Assembly (NCBI GenBank): GCA_903856295.1
Contig: CAIOBP010000056.1
Coordinates: 1-51,754, forward strand
From: an uncultured Rhodospirillales bacterium
GTDB taxonomy: Bacteria; Pseudomonadota; Alphaproteobacteria; Azospirillales; Azospirillaceae
Length of the DNA: 51,754 nucleotides
Direction: 5' to 3'
Positions 16,633-28,132 of this stretch are shown piece by piece. The notes below the pieces were generated by a model. It did not search any database, had not been told where the DNA came from, and was given only the letters and a program-made list of their open reading frames with translations. The position numbers and the translations under genes are program-made. Position 1 is the first letter of the stretch, and each line of letters begins with the position of its first letter.

Positions 16633-17247
16633 ATCCTCTGCTGATGTCTTGCCGGCGCCGATGCGCGGCTCCTCGCCCTTGAGCAGGCGGCGAATGTTGG
16701 CCGCGTGCCGGATGAACACCAGCAGGGCGATGAACAGCGCCGCCAGCGCCAGCGCGCCGCCGGCCAGCGCCCAGGCGATCAGCGGGCTGAGGCCGAGCGC
16801 GACCAGCGCCGCCAGCGACGAAATACGGAAGACATACGCGGTCGCCAGCCAGGTCAGGCAGGCGGCAACACCCACCGGCCACGCGACAGCCAGCAGTATG
16901 CCGATGGCGGTCGCAACCCCCTTGCCGCCCTTGAAACGCAGCCAGACCGGAAAGGAATGGCCAAGCATGGCCCCGGCCGCCGCCGCCAGCGCCACCGGCT
17001 GACCGCCGACCGCCGCCGCCAGCAGCACCGCCGCCGCCCCCTTGCCGCCATCGAGCAGCAGCGTCGCCGCCGCCAGCTTCTTGTTGCCGGTGCGCAGCAC
17101 ATTGGTGGCGCCGATATTGCCCGAGCCGATCCCTCGTATGTCACCGAGTCCAGCCAGCCGGGTCAGCACCAGCCCGAAAGGAATCGAGCCCAACAGATAG
17201 CCTCCGGCCGCGACCAGCAGCAGCGCCCCCAGCATGTCGACAGTCAT
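16621..17247 (-). CDS. plsY: Acyl-phosphate:glycerol-3-phosphate acyltransferase PlsY
   Basis: A 208-residue inner-membrane enzyme with about five hydrophobic helices. It transfers the acyl group of acyl-phosphate to sn-glycerol 3-phosphate, the first step of phospholipid synthesis, and works with PlsX. The three cytosolic motifs are clear: GSIPFGL near the start, [16 protein letters not shown] (motif 1), [18 protein letters not shown] (motif 2) and [17 protein letters not shown] at the C-terminus (motif 3). The ATG at 17247 has GGGAGGAG upstream. It begins four bases after the pyrC-like stop, so the pair is an operon, an order common in alphaproteobacteria. Family length is about 200, so it is complete. 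Confidence 0.96.
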   Translation of the reverse strand: MTVDMLGALLLVAAGGYLLGSIPFGLVLTRLAGLGDIRGIGSGNIGATNVLRTGNKKLAAATLLLDGGKGAAAVLLAAAVGGQPVALAAAAGAMLGHSFPVWLRFKGGKGVATAIGILLAVAWPVGVAACLTWLATAYVFRISSLAALVALGLSPLIAWALAGGALALAALFIALLVFIRHAANIRRLLKGEEPRIGAGKTSAEDSAA

Positions 17248-17251
17248 TGAC

Positions 17252-18553
17252 TCACTCCTCCCGCATGTAGACGGTCCGACCGTCGACAATCGTGCGCACC
17301 GCCCGTCCGGCCACCGGCATCTCGTCGAAGGGCGAGTTCTTGGACTTGGACAGAAACTTCTCGGCATCGACCACCCAGGGCCGGTCGAGATCGAACACCA
17401 CCAGATCCGCCGCCCCCCCCCGCTTCAGGCGCCCGAGATGATTGGGCAGCCGCAGCAGGTCGGCGGGACGGCAGGTCAGCGCCCGGAGCGCGGTCATCAG
17501 CGGCAACTGCCGCTTGCGCACCAGCCCGAGGGTCAGCGGCAGCAGGGTCTCCAGCCCGATCACCCCGAACGCCGCCGCCGCGAAGGGCACGCGCTTGCTG
17601 TCGGCGTCGTGGGGCGAATGATCGCTGGCGATGGCGTCGATGGTGCCGTCGGCCAGCCCCTCGACGATCGCCCGCCGGTCCATCTCGCCGCGCAGGGGCG
17701 GCGAGACCTTGGCGAAGGTGCGGTAATCGCCGACATCGGTCTCGGTCAGGGCGAAATAGTGGGGCGCGGTGTCGCAGGTGACGCGCACGCCCCGGGCCTT
17801 GGCCCGGCGAATCACCTCCACCGCCTCGCGAGTCGAGACGTGGGCGACGTGGTAGCGGGCGCCGCTGGCCTCGACCAGCCGCAAATCGCGCTCGATCATG
17901 ATCACTTCGGCCAGCGGCGAAATGCCCGACAGGCCGAGCCGGGTGGCGATCTCGCCCCGGTTCATCATGCCCCCGGCCGCCAGCGACGGCTCCTCGGGAT
18001 GCTGGACGATCAGCAGGTCGAAGGTGGTGGAGTAGCTGAGCGCCCGCTGCATCACCTTGGCGTCGGCCACCGCCTTGATGCCGTCGGTGAAGGCGACCGC
18101 GCCGGCCTCGTGCAGCAGCCCCATTTCGGTGAGTTCCCGGCCTTCGAGCCGGCGGGTCAGCGCCGCCTGGGCGAACACTTTCACCAGCCTGACCTCGCGG
18201 GCGCGCCGGGCGATGAACTCGATCGACGACACGGAATCGAGAGGCGGATCGGAATTGGGCAGACAGGCCAGCGCCGTGACCCCGCCCGCCGCCGCCGCCT
18301 GACTGGCGGTGAGGATGGTTTCCTTGTGCTCGGCCCCGGGCTCGCCCACCGACACCCGCATGTCGACCAGCCCCGGCGCCAGACACAGCCCGGCGAGATC
18401 GACTCGCTCGGCATCCTCGGGAGCGCCATCGGCGAACAGTCCCGGCCCGAAATCGGCGATTCTCGCATCCTCGGTGAGCAACGCGCCCGGCTGATCCAGC
18501 CCGGTCGCCGGGTCCAGCAACCGGGCATTGAGATAAGCGACACGACGAGCCAT
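17252..18553 (-). CDS. pyrC: Dihydroorotase-like protein (PyrC/PyrX), metal site degenerate
   Basis: A 433-residue amidohydrolase-fold protein of the multifunctional-complex dihydroorotase type. The fold is complete: [15 protein letters not shown] (60-73), [17 protein letters not shown], a TDG in place of the carboxylated-lysine region, [24 protein letters not shown] and [11 protein letters not shown]. The metal-binding DxHxH at the first strand is replaced by DMRVS, so both His ligands are absent. Such PyrX proteins are usually inactive partners needed for aspartate transcarbamoylase assembly, with a separate active dihydroorotase elsewhere. PyrB, the usual upstream neighbour, is not here: a tRNA and maeB lie upstream on the other strand. 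Many alphaproteobacterial genes annotated pyrC show the same change. plsY follows at four bases. Confidence 0.88.
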   Translation of the reverse strand: MARRVAYLNARLLDPATGLDQPGALLTEDARIADFGPGLFADGAPEDAERVDLAGLCLAPGLVDMRVSVGEPGAEHKETILTASQAAAAGGVTALACLPNSDPPLDSVSSIEFIARRAREVRLVKVFAQAALTRRLEGRELTEMGLLHEAGAVAFTDGIKAVADAKVMQRALSYSTTFDLLIVQHPEEPSLAAGGMMNRGEIATRLGLSGISPLAEVIMIERDLRLVEASGARYHVAHVSTREAVEVIRRAKARGVRVTCDTAPHYFALTETDVGDYRTFAKVSPPLRGEMDRRAIVEGLADGTIDAIASDHSPHDADSKRVPFAAAAFGVIGLETLLPLTLGLVRKRQLPLMTALRALTCRPADLLRLPNHLGRLKRGGAADLVVFDLDRPWVVDAEKFLSKSKNSPFDEMPVAGRAVRTIVDGRTVYMREE

Positions 18554-18701
18554 CGGCGATCCCCGGCGTAAAGTCAGAACCCGGACCCGGTTATAGGACG
18601 GGGGCCGGCCCCACCGAAGTTTTTTTTTAGCGGAATGGCGCTTGCGCCCGTCTTGGGGATTTGCTATCTCCGGCCACCCGAGAGTGGACGCCAGGAAACA
18701 T

Positions 18702-18788
18702 GCGGTCGTGGCGGAACTGGTAGACGCGCAGCGTTGAGGTCGCTGTGGGAGAGATCCCGTGGAAGTTCGAGTCTTCTCGACCGCACCA
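18702..18788 (+). tRNA. tRNA-Leu (anticodon GAG)
   Basis: An 87-base class II tRNA with encoded CCA. The acceptor stem GCGGTCG (18702-18708) pairs with CGACCGC (18778-18784), followed by ACCA. The anticodon stem CAGCG/CGCTG encloses the loop TTGAGGT with anticodon GAG at 18736-18738. A long variable arm (GGGAGAGATCCC) and a T-loop GTTCGAGTC confirm a leucine tRNA. T-rich DNA follows at once (CTTTTTCTTGTTTTTT) and may terminate it. Confidence 0.97.
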
Positions 18789-18872
18789 CTTTTTCTTGTT
18801 TTTTCCTGTTGAATTGAGCGTTTGTCCCGGCGAGGATGGCACCGGAAATAAAGTTACCAACCGGAAGCCATC

Positions 18873-21170
<2,298 letters not shown>

Positions 21171-21301
21171 TCCCCGAGTCGCTCACCACCGTTTCACGAC
21201 TCGCTCCGCGCCGGGCAACCGGCCGGGGCGCGGGGCGGGTATCCATGCAACGCCCATTCCGGATTATTGCGCATCGGATGAAATTAGTGGCTGGAATGTT
21301 T

Positions 21302-21325
21302 GCCGACATTGATTAATATGCCGGC
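21302..21325. promoter_or_regulatory. Candidate operator upstream of the MarR-family gene
   Basis: GCCGACAT (21302-21309) and ATGCCGGC (21318-21325) form an imperfect inverted repeat (seven of eight positions) around an AT-rich centre that includes TAATAT, a possible -10. It ends 60 bases before the regulator's start. MarR proteins commonly bind such dyads near their own promoters; binding here is inference. Confidence 0.35.
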
Positions 21326-21385
21326 CTGGGATTAGACATTCGCCAGACGGCGCAAAAAGACTGATTCAAGCCAGAGGAGACGGCG

Positions 21386-21859
21386 GTGCATCAGCCCTAT
21401 TATGAGAGCATCCTTCTGATTGAACGGCTGCACCGGCACTTTCTTGAAGTCCTCAAGACCGAGCTGGACCGGCTGAACATCCAGGATATCAACAACGTCC
21501 AGAGCCTGATTCTGTACAATATCGGCGAGGACGAGATGACGGTCGGGGAACTGACCGCCCGGGGCTATTATCTCGGCTCGAATGTGTCCTACAACGTCAA
21601 GAAAATGTTCGAGAACGGCTATCTCGGGCAGGAACGCTCGCCCCATGACCGCCGCTCGGTCCGGGTCCGGCTGTCGGACAAGGGGCTGGCGTTGCGTGAG
21701 AACATCCGCGTGATGTTCGAGCGCCAGATCAACGCCCTCGACGCCGCCGGCTTCAACAGCGAGGAGTTGGACCGCTGCAACGAGATCATGCACAAGCTTG
21801 AGCGGTTCTGGTCGGCATCGCTCGAATACGGCGCTTTCCCGCTGCGCCCCGCCGGCTGA
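21386..21859 (+). CDS. ldtR: MarR-family regulator, LdtR-like
   Basis: A 157-residue winged-helix regulator. It matches what I recall of the LdtR group of alphaproteobacteria: IERLHRHFLEVLK at the N-terminus, INNVQSLILYNIGEDEMTVGELT, then GYYLGSNVSYNVKKMFENGYL as the recognition helix and SPHDRRSVRVRLSDKG as the wing. In Liberibacter and rhizobia LdtR controls L,D-transpeptidase genes and cell-envelope and stress functions. No L,D-transpeptidase gene is in this window, so regulation would be at a distance. The start is GTG at 21386 with AGAGGAGA five bases upstream. A clear terminator follows at 21876-21912. Confidence 0.82.
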   Translation: MHQPYYESILLIERLHRHFLEVLKTELDRLNIQDINNVQSLILYNIGEDEMTVGELTARGYYLGSNVSYNVKKMFENGYLGQERSPHDRRSVRVRLSDKGLALRENIRVMFERQINALDAAGFNSEELDRCNEIMHKLERFWSASLEYGAFPLRPAG

Positions 21860-21875
21860 TCGTCCGCCCATCGCT

Positions 21876-21912
21876 CCGGCATCCGGGGGCCGCGCCTCCG
21901 GATGCCGGTTTT
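21876..21912 (+). terminator. Rho-independent terminator after ldtR
   Basis: A perfect 11-bp stem CCGGCATCCGG/CCGGATGCCGG around an 11-base loop is followed by TTTTA. It starts 17 bases after the ldtR stop codon. Confidence 0.85.
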
Positions 21913-21944
21913 ATCGTTTCCGGCCTCAGGGTTTGTTTCCGGTC

Positions 21945-22352
21945 TCAGGACTTGGCCGCGCGCTCGCGCAGGAATTTTGCCAGCCTCTTGTCGGAGGTGG
22001 TGACGTGCTTCACCACCCAGTTGTCGATGAACCCGGCAACGCTCATGAGGTCGTCATCGGCGGCTTCTTCGATCATTTGCAAGAACTTGCCCAACCCGCC
22101 CAACAGCATCCGATGCTCATCGATGTGAGCCGTGGTATCGGTATAGCGCGCCTCGACCATCAACTGGTTTTCGCGTTCGAAATGCGCGCTGAAGCGAACC
22201 GATATTTCATCAATATCATCATAGATACTGTGCTTGTCGGCGCCCGCCTTGACAGATTCGAAAAACTCACAGACAAGGGACATCAGCTCCCGGTGATCCC
22301 GATCGATCAGATCGTGCCCGACCAGCAGGGACTCGTCCAGTTCGAAGCGCAT
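21945..22352 (-). CDS. Bacteriohemerythrin
   Basis: A 135-residue single-domain hemerythrin that binds O2 at a non-heme di-iron site. All seven ligands can be placed: His20 (IDRDH), His57 and Glu61 (HFERE), His76 and His80 (HIDEH), His116 and Asp121 (KHVTTSD). Such proteins store or deliver O2, or sense it, in microaerobic bacteria including magnetotactic and methanotrophic groups. No signal peptide or partner domain is seen, so it is a soluble cytosolic protein. The ATG at 22352 has GGAGAG upstream; an in-frame extension to 22424 is unlike the family. It is divergent from the ABC ATPase gene, 117 bases away. Confidence 0.94.
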   Translation of the reverse strand: MRFELDESLLVGHDLIDRDHRELMSLVCEFFESVKAGADKHSIYDDIDEISVRFSAHFERENQLMVEARYTDTTAHIDEHRMLLGGLGKFLQMIEEAADDDLMSVAGFIDNWVVKHVTTSDKRLAKFLRERAAKS

Positions 22353-22469
22353 GCGACACTCTCCGATCGCCAAGATACAGGGCCGCGGGCCCGGAAGTCC
22401 GATCACTGGCGGCGATCCTAGCATATCGCCCGGCCGGAGAGAACGGTTCCGGTCGGAGCGCCACCTCCT

Positions 22470-23243
<774 letters not shown>

Positions 23244-23342
23244 GCAAAGAAACTCTGTAAGCAACCGGCGTTCCGGCGTTACACTCCGCGCCAAAACGAC
23301 CCGTGCGAGTCGAAGACGTCGAAAACAGGGGAGGACACCGCG

Positions 23343-25046
23343 ATGGATCATGGCGCCTGCGCACCTTGCGCCGACCGCTCGGCCGGCCGCGAGCCCAGGA
23401 CCGAGCCCAGGGGCCGTCAGGTCGAACCGGCGGCGCTGGCCGAAGTCCGGGCGCTGCTGGGCGGCCGTCCGCGCCGGCGCGATCTGCTGATCGAGCATCT
23501 CCACCTGATTCAGGATTTCTATCACGGCCTGAGCGCCCGCCACCTCGCCGCGCTGGCCAAGGAAATGCGTCTGCCCTACGCGGCGGTGTGGGAGGTGGCC
23601 AGCTTCTACGCCCATTTCGATCTGGTGCCCGATGGCGCGCCGATGCCGCCGCCGGTCACCGTGCGCATCTGCGAGAGCGTCGCCTGCGCCATGAAGGGCG
23701 CGGACCGGCTGCTCGCCGAACTCGAGGGATCGCTCGGGGCCGGTGTCCGGGTGGTCAAGGCGCCGTGCATGGGACGCTGCGAGCAGGCGCCGGTCGCCCA
23801 GGTCGGCCATAATCACATCGGCGACGCCACCCCGGCAGCGGTGCACAGCGCCATCGAACGCGGCCAGTTCCAGCCCGCGATTCCGCCCCATCTGGATTTC
23901 GCCGACTACAACGCCGCCGGCGGCTACAGCCTGCTGCGCGAATGCCTCGCCGGCCGGCGCACACCCGAGCAGGTGATGAACGCCATGGCCGAATCGGGGC
24001 TGCGCGGCCTGGGCGGCGCCGGCTTCCCGGTCGGCCAGAAGTGGCGGCTGATTTCGGCCCAGCCCGCCCCGCGCCTGCTCGCGGTCAATGGTGACGAGGG
24101 CGAACCCGGCACCTTCAAGGACCGCTCCTATCTGGAAAGCGACCCGCACCGGATCATCGAGGGTATTCTGGTCGCGGCCTGGGCGGTCGAAATCGAGACC
24201 ATCGTGATCTACCTGCGCGATGAATATCCCGGCGCGCGGGAGATTCTGGCGCGGGCCATCGCCACCGTCACCGCCTCGGGGCTGGCCCAGGGCCGCGACA
24301 TCCAGTTGCGCCGGGGCGCCGGCGCCTACATTTGCGGCGAAGAATCGGCGATGCTCGAGTCGATCGAGGGCAAGCGCGGCCTGCCCCGGCACAAGCCGCC
24401 CTACCCCTCGGAAGTCGGACTGTTCGGCCGTCCGACCCTGATTCACAACATCGAAACCTTGTATTGGGTGCGCGACATTCTGGAACGCGGCCCCTCGTGG
24501 TTTTCCAGCCAGGGCCGCAACGGCCGGCGCGGCCTGCGCAGCTTCTCGGTCTCGGGCCGGGTGCGCAATCCCGGGGTCAAGCTGGCCCCGGCCGGCATCA
24601 CGGTGCGCGAACTGATCGACGAGTTCTGCGGCGGCATGGCGCCGGGGCACACCTTCCGGGGCTACCTGCCCGGCGGCGCCTCGGGCGGCATCCTGCCGGC
24701 CCGACTCGACAGCCTGCCGCTGGATTTCGGCACCCTGGAGGCTTACGGCTCGTTCATCGGCTCGGCGGCGGTGGTCGTGCTCTCGGACCAGGACGATGTC
24801 CGCGAAATCGCCCGCAACCTGATGCGCTTCTTCGCCGAAGAAAGCTGCGGCCAGTGCTCGCCCTGCCGGGTCGGAACGCAAAAAGCCGTGGAGCTGATGG
24901 AAAAACCGGTGTGGGACGAGGTGCTGCTGACCCAACTCAGCGAAGCCATGCGCGACGCTTCGATCTGCGGCCTGGGCCAAGCCGCGACCAACCCGCTGCT
25001 CTCGGTGCTGAAATACTTCCCGGAAGACGTCAAGCGGGGAGCCTGA
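23343..25046 (+). CDS. Fused NuoE/NuoF-type NAD-dependent formate dehydrogenase beta subunit
   Basis: A 567-residue fusion. Residues about 30-165 are a NuoE-like thioredoxin-fold [2Fe-2S] domain with Cys110 and Cys115 (CESVAC) and Cys142 and Cys146 (CMGRC). Residues about 190-565 are NuoF-like: GLRGLGGAGFPVGQKW binds NADH, GDEGEPGTFKDR and AYICGEESAMLESIEG bind FMN, and ESCGQCSPC (near 500-508) with a later CGLG Cys holds a [4Fe-4S] cluster. The same two-domain fusion occurs in the beta subunit of the W-containing FDH1 of Methylobacterium, which passes electrons from formate to NAD+. The catalytic molybdopterin subunit is absent on both sides. FdhD lies 6.4 kb away. Hydrogenase or other NADH modules are alternatives. 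The ATG at 23343 has GAGGACA upstream. Confidence 0.87.
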   Translation: MDHGACAPCADRSAGREPRTEPRGRQVEPAALAEVRALLGGRPRRRDLLIEHLHLIQDFYHGLSARHLAALAKEMRLPYAAVWEVASFYAHFDLVPDGAPMPPPVTVRICESVACAMKGADRLLAELEGSLGAGVRVVKAPCMGRCEQAPVAQVGHNHIGDATPAAVHSAIERGQFQPAIPPHLDFADYNAAGGYSLLRECLAGRRTPEQVMNAMAESGLRGLGGAGFPVGQKWRLISAQPAPRLLAVNGDEGEPGTFKDRSYLESDPHRIIEGILVAAWAVEIETIVIYLRDEYPGAREILARAIATVTASGLAQGRDIQLRRGAGAYICGEESAMLESIEGKRGLPRHKPPYPSEVGLFGRPTLIHNIETLYWVRDILERGPSWFSSQGRNGRRGLRSFSVSGRVRNPGVKLAPAGITVRELIDEFCGGMAPGHTFRGYLPGGASGGILPARLDSLPLDFGTLEAYGSFIGSAAVVVLSDQDDVREIARNLMRFFAEESCGQCSPCRVGTQKAVELMEKPVWDEVLLTQLSEAMRDASICGLGQAATNPLLSVLKYFPEDVKRGA

Positions 25047-25087
25047 GCGCGCCCCGCAAGGGCGACCCCGCAAGGGCACGGCGCGGG

Positions 25088-26866
25088 TCAGCCCGGAGGC
25101 GGAGCCTCGGGAGCTTCGGGGGCGAGCACGCGGGGAAAGCGCAGGACGAAGCGGACCCCCCGCCCCTCCTGGGACTCAAGATCGATGCTGCCGCCCAGCT
25201 TGCCGGTCACCAGATTGTAGATGATGTGCAGGCCGAGTCCGGTGCTGCCCGAGTTGCGCCGGGTCGTGAAGAACGGATCGAAGACCTTGTCCAGAGTCGC
25301 GGAGGCGATGCCTTTGCCGTCGTCGGTGTAGGACAACTCGACCCTGTCGTCTTCGATCCGGGTGGCGGCAATGGTCAGCACGCCGCTTTGGCCGGGATCG
25401 AAGCCGTGAACGATCGAATTCATGACCAGATTGGTCAGAATCTGGGAGATGACTCCGGAGTAGCCATCCAGTTCGATCGGTTCGGGACAATCGATCTCAA
25501 CCCGGTGCCCCGCCTTGCGCCAAACCGGCCCCAGACTCACCACCGTGTCGGACAACCACTCGCACAGCTCGAAGGTATGGCGTTCGTCGCTGACCTGATC
25601 GGCGGCCACCTGCCGGAAACTGTGCACCAGATCGGCGGCGCGCCGGAGATTGGCCAGCATCAGCTCGCAGCCTTCGCGGGCGCCGGTGACATAGCGCTCC
25701 AGGTCGCGCCGGCGCAGCCGTCCGGCCTCGAGATCGACGGTCAATTCGCCCACCCGCTCGAACAGCAGGGACGCCATGGTGACGGCGATGCCGAGCGGCG
25801 TGTTGATCTCATGGGCGACCCCGGCGACCAGACGGCCGAGCGAGGCCAGCTTCTCGGCCTGGATCAAGCGGTTCTGGGCGGCGAGCAGGTCTTCGAGCGC
25901 GTTTTCCGCCTGATCGCGCGCCGCCTTCAGCGCCCGCTCGGTCCGGACCTGCTCGCTGGCGTCGACGGTGACGACCAGAAACCCGAAATCGCTATGGGGC
26001 GAGCGGGAGGCGTTGACGAAACGGTCATCGACGGTAGGAAACACCGAGGTGATCGTCTCCTCGGGACGGGAAGCGTACCACGCCATCCGCTCGGCGATGC
26101 GGCGCTCGATATCGCACTCGCCATACATGCCATGGGCGGCGGCCGGACGCAGGCATTCCGAAAGCCGGCCGCCGGGATAGAGGAACTGCTGGGTGAAACC
26201 GGCGACCTTGTTGACGTTCTTGTTGACCGCCGTGATGAGAAAATCCGGCTTGCCACCGGGGATCGGCTTGAGCAGAACAATGCCGGCCGGCACATTGTCC
26301 ATGATCAGGTCCATCCGGGCGGCGGTTTCGGCCAGTTGGCGCTCCAGGGCGCGTAAGCGGATCAGCGTGCCGACCCGGGCGATCAGCTCGGCGGCATCGA
26401 ACGGTTTGACCAGATATTCGTCGGCGTCGCGCCCCTCCCCGGACAACCGGGCCAGTTCGGCGCGGCTGGCCATGAGAATCACCGGCACCTCGCCGAGGGA
26501 GCCGGGATTGTCCTTGATCGCCGCGCACAAGGCGGGGCCGTCCATGGCCGGCATCGAGACCGCGGCCAGGACCAGATCCGGCGGATCGCGGAGGGCGGCG
26601 AGGTATCCTTCCCGCCCGTCGCCCGCGGTCACCACCCGATACCCCGTGCCCAGCCGCGAAATGATGAACCGGCGCGTGTCGGCACCGGGATCCACCACCA
26701 GCACCACCGGTTGCGAGCAGCTGACAACGCCGGCAAAGGTCAGGGCGGCATCGGCGTCGCTCACCTCTTCGAAGCGGGCGCGTGTCCGCGCCTCCCCGGC
26801 CGCCGGGCGCAGCCGCTTGCGGCGAAACCGCAGGGCAAAGGTCTCGGAATGAAACGACCCGGTCAT
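25088..26866 (-). CDS. Sensor histidine kinase with N-terminal pseudo-receiver
   Basis: A 592-residue soluble kinase. Residues about 53-170 are a receiver-like domain (VVLVVDPGADTRR, then DEYLVKPFDA with the conserved Lys), but the phospho-acceptor position is Ala102 in VLAAVSMPAMDG, and the Thr/Ser switch is MAS. Residues about 185-305 look like a PAS fold (MDNVPAGIVLL). A short coiled coil leads to the H-box GVAHEINTP with His352. The ATPase has N, G1 (TDDGKGI), F (DPFFTTRR) and G2 (GLGLHIIYNLV) motifs. I chose the ATG at 26866 with GAGGT upstream. It is 119 bases downstream of the second unknown gene on the same strand. No response regulator gene is in the window. Its catalytic core is closely related to the kinase at 33377. 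Confidence 0.9.
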   Translation of the reverse strand: MTGSFHSETFALRFRRKRLRPAAGEARTRARFEEVSDADAALTFAGVVSCSQPVVLVVDPGADTRRFIISRLGTGYRVVTAGDGREGYLAALRDPPDLVLAAVSMPAMDGPALCAAIKDNPGSLGEVPVILMASRAELARLSGEGRDADEYLVKPFDAAELIARVGTLIRLRALERQLAETAARMDLIMDNVPAGIVLLKPIPGGKPDFLITAVNKNVNKVAGFTQQFLYPGGRLSECLRPAAAHGMYGECDIERRIAERMAWYASRPEETITSVFPTVDDRFVNASRSPHSDFGFLVVTVDASEQVRTERALKAARDQAENALEDLLAAQNRLIQAEKLASLGRLVAGVAHEINTPLGIAVTMASLLFERVGELTVDLEAGRLRRRDLERYVTGAREGCELMLANLRRAADLVHSFRQVAADQVSDERHTFELCEWLSDTVVSLGPVWRKAGHRVEIDCPEPIELDGYSGVISQILTNLVMNSIVHGFDPGQSGVLTIAATRIEDDRVELSYTDDGKGIASATLDKVFDPFFTTRRNSGSTGLGLHIIYNLVTGKLGGSIDLESQEGRGVRFVLRFPRVLAPEAPEAPPPG

Positions 26867-26985
26867 CTCGGCTACCTCAATGAGCCGCGCCATCGCTGGC
26901 AAAGCTGTCGGGACTCTATTGGATCGCTCAATAATTGGCAATCACGGCCTGTGGGGCGGCGCACTTCCCGGCTGGCGAGCAGGAC

Positions 26986-28110
26986 TCAATTTTTCGGAGC
27001 CGCTGCGGACAAGCTCGCCTTGCTCATTTCAATCCGGCGCACTTGCTCGACATCCACGACACCACTGCGCCAGTCCGTATGTGGCTGGACACGCCGGCGC
27101 TGAACGACCGAGAGGGCTTCCATCTTTTGCGCGCCCCCGCCATCCCGGACCGCACTCGGGATGATCGGCAGGCGCGGCAACAAATCAACCACCAACTCGG
27201 CCTGCTGCTCGCGACTCGACCGCTGCGCGGCGCGATGGAAGCGGACCGGACCTCCCCAGCCATCGAGCAGCCAGGACAGATCAAGCATCGAGGAGATCAG
27301 ACGCTCGCTGTAAGTGTCCCAGGAGGTCAGGAAATTGATCAGCGACGCCATCATGATGTCGATCTGACCGATCTTCTGGGTCACCAGCCCGTGAATAAGA
27401 TTCGCGGTGTCGGCCTCGAACTCGGCGAGGGTGGACACATCATCCAGCCCCATCTCCGAATACTCGCGCAAGGCATCGCGCAACCGCCCGACCTCCTCGG
27501 CCATTTGCCGGAGGTAGCCGGCCTCGCAGGCGGAGCCCAGCCCCAGCGGCGAGACCAGGGCTGCCAGCACCTCGATCCGGGTGTGCAATTCATCATGCTG
27601 AATCTGCAACGAGGCCGCCAGATCCAGCAGCGCCGCCTTGATCTGGCGCTGAACGGATTCGCTGTGCAGGCTGGCCACGCTGAGATCGGGCTCCGGCATG
27701 TTCGCCGCCTTGAGCAGGGACAGCGTCAGGGTAAACGTGGTGTAGAGCTGATATTGCTGAACCTCTTCAATGTCTTCCCTGGCCTTGCGCGCCGCCACCG
27801 GGCCGGATATTCCGGTGGCGGTCACCTGCAACTCGGCCGTGCGCATCATCAAAGGCGTGCTGACATCCTGCTTCTCCACCAGATCGTACAGCAGACGATC
27901 GAACATGCTGATCGGCATCATCGCCCGGATCGCCGGCCATGATAGCACGTAATTCCCCTGCCCCCCCGAAGGATTAGGCAGCAGAAACTCCCGCCCTCCC
28001 TGGCCCCGGCGCAAGCGCGCGAAGGCGAGTTCCGGCGTGGTGAACGGAACGGCCATACCCCGCTCCGCCCAGGTCTTGGGATGGAAATCGCTATGCTTCA
28101 ACGACCTCAT
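26986..28110 (-). CDS. Unknown protein B in signalling cluster
   Basis: A 374-residue protein that I do not recognise. Its first 60 residues are Pro- and aromatic-rich (FHPKTWAERG, AVPFTTPELAFARLR, LLPNPSGGQGNYVLSW) and look like a conserved strand-rich lead domain. Residues 65-290 are mostly amphipathic helices (LYTTFTLTLSLLKA; LREYSEMGLDDVSTLAEFEADTANLI) with no transmembrane segment. The last 70 residues are basic and low in predicted structure. No Walker, nuclease, protease or helix-turn-helix motif is visible. It starts 22 bases after the stop of unknown protein A, and the two are almost certainly co-expressed. The ATG at 28110 has GAGAGC upstream. Cytosolic location is inferred from the lack of a signal peptide. 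Confidence 0.8.
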   Translation of the reverse strand: MRSLKHSDFHPKTWAERGMAVPFTTPELAFARLRRGQGGREFLLPNPSGGQGNYVLSWPAIRAMMPISMFDRLLYDLVEKQDVSTPLMMRTAELQVTATGISGPVAARKAREDIEEVQQYQLYTTFTLTLSLLKAANMPEPDLSVASLHSESVQRQIKAALLDLAASLQIQHDELHTRIEVLAALVSPLGLGSACEAGYLRQMAEEVGRLRDALREYSEMGLDDVSTLAEFEADTANLIHGLVTQKIGQIDIMMASLINFLTSWDTYSERLISSMLDLSWLLDGWGGPVRFHRAAQRSSREQQAELVVDLLPRLPIIPSAVRDGGGAQKMEALSVVQRRRVQPHTDWRSGVVDVEQVRRIEMSKASLSAAAPKN

Positions 28111-28132
28111 GGATAAGCTCTCGAGTGTGGCA

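Noticed and set aside
18635-18817. A 60-codon frame running through the tRNA
   Set aside because: The tRNA has a full cloverleaf with CCA, so the frame is fortuitous.
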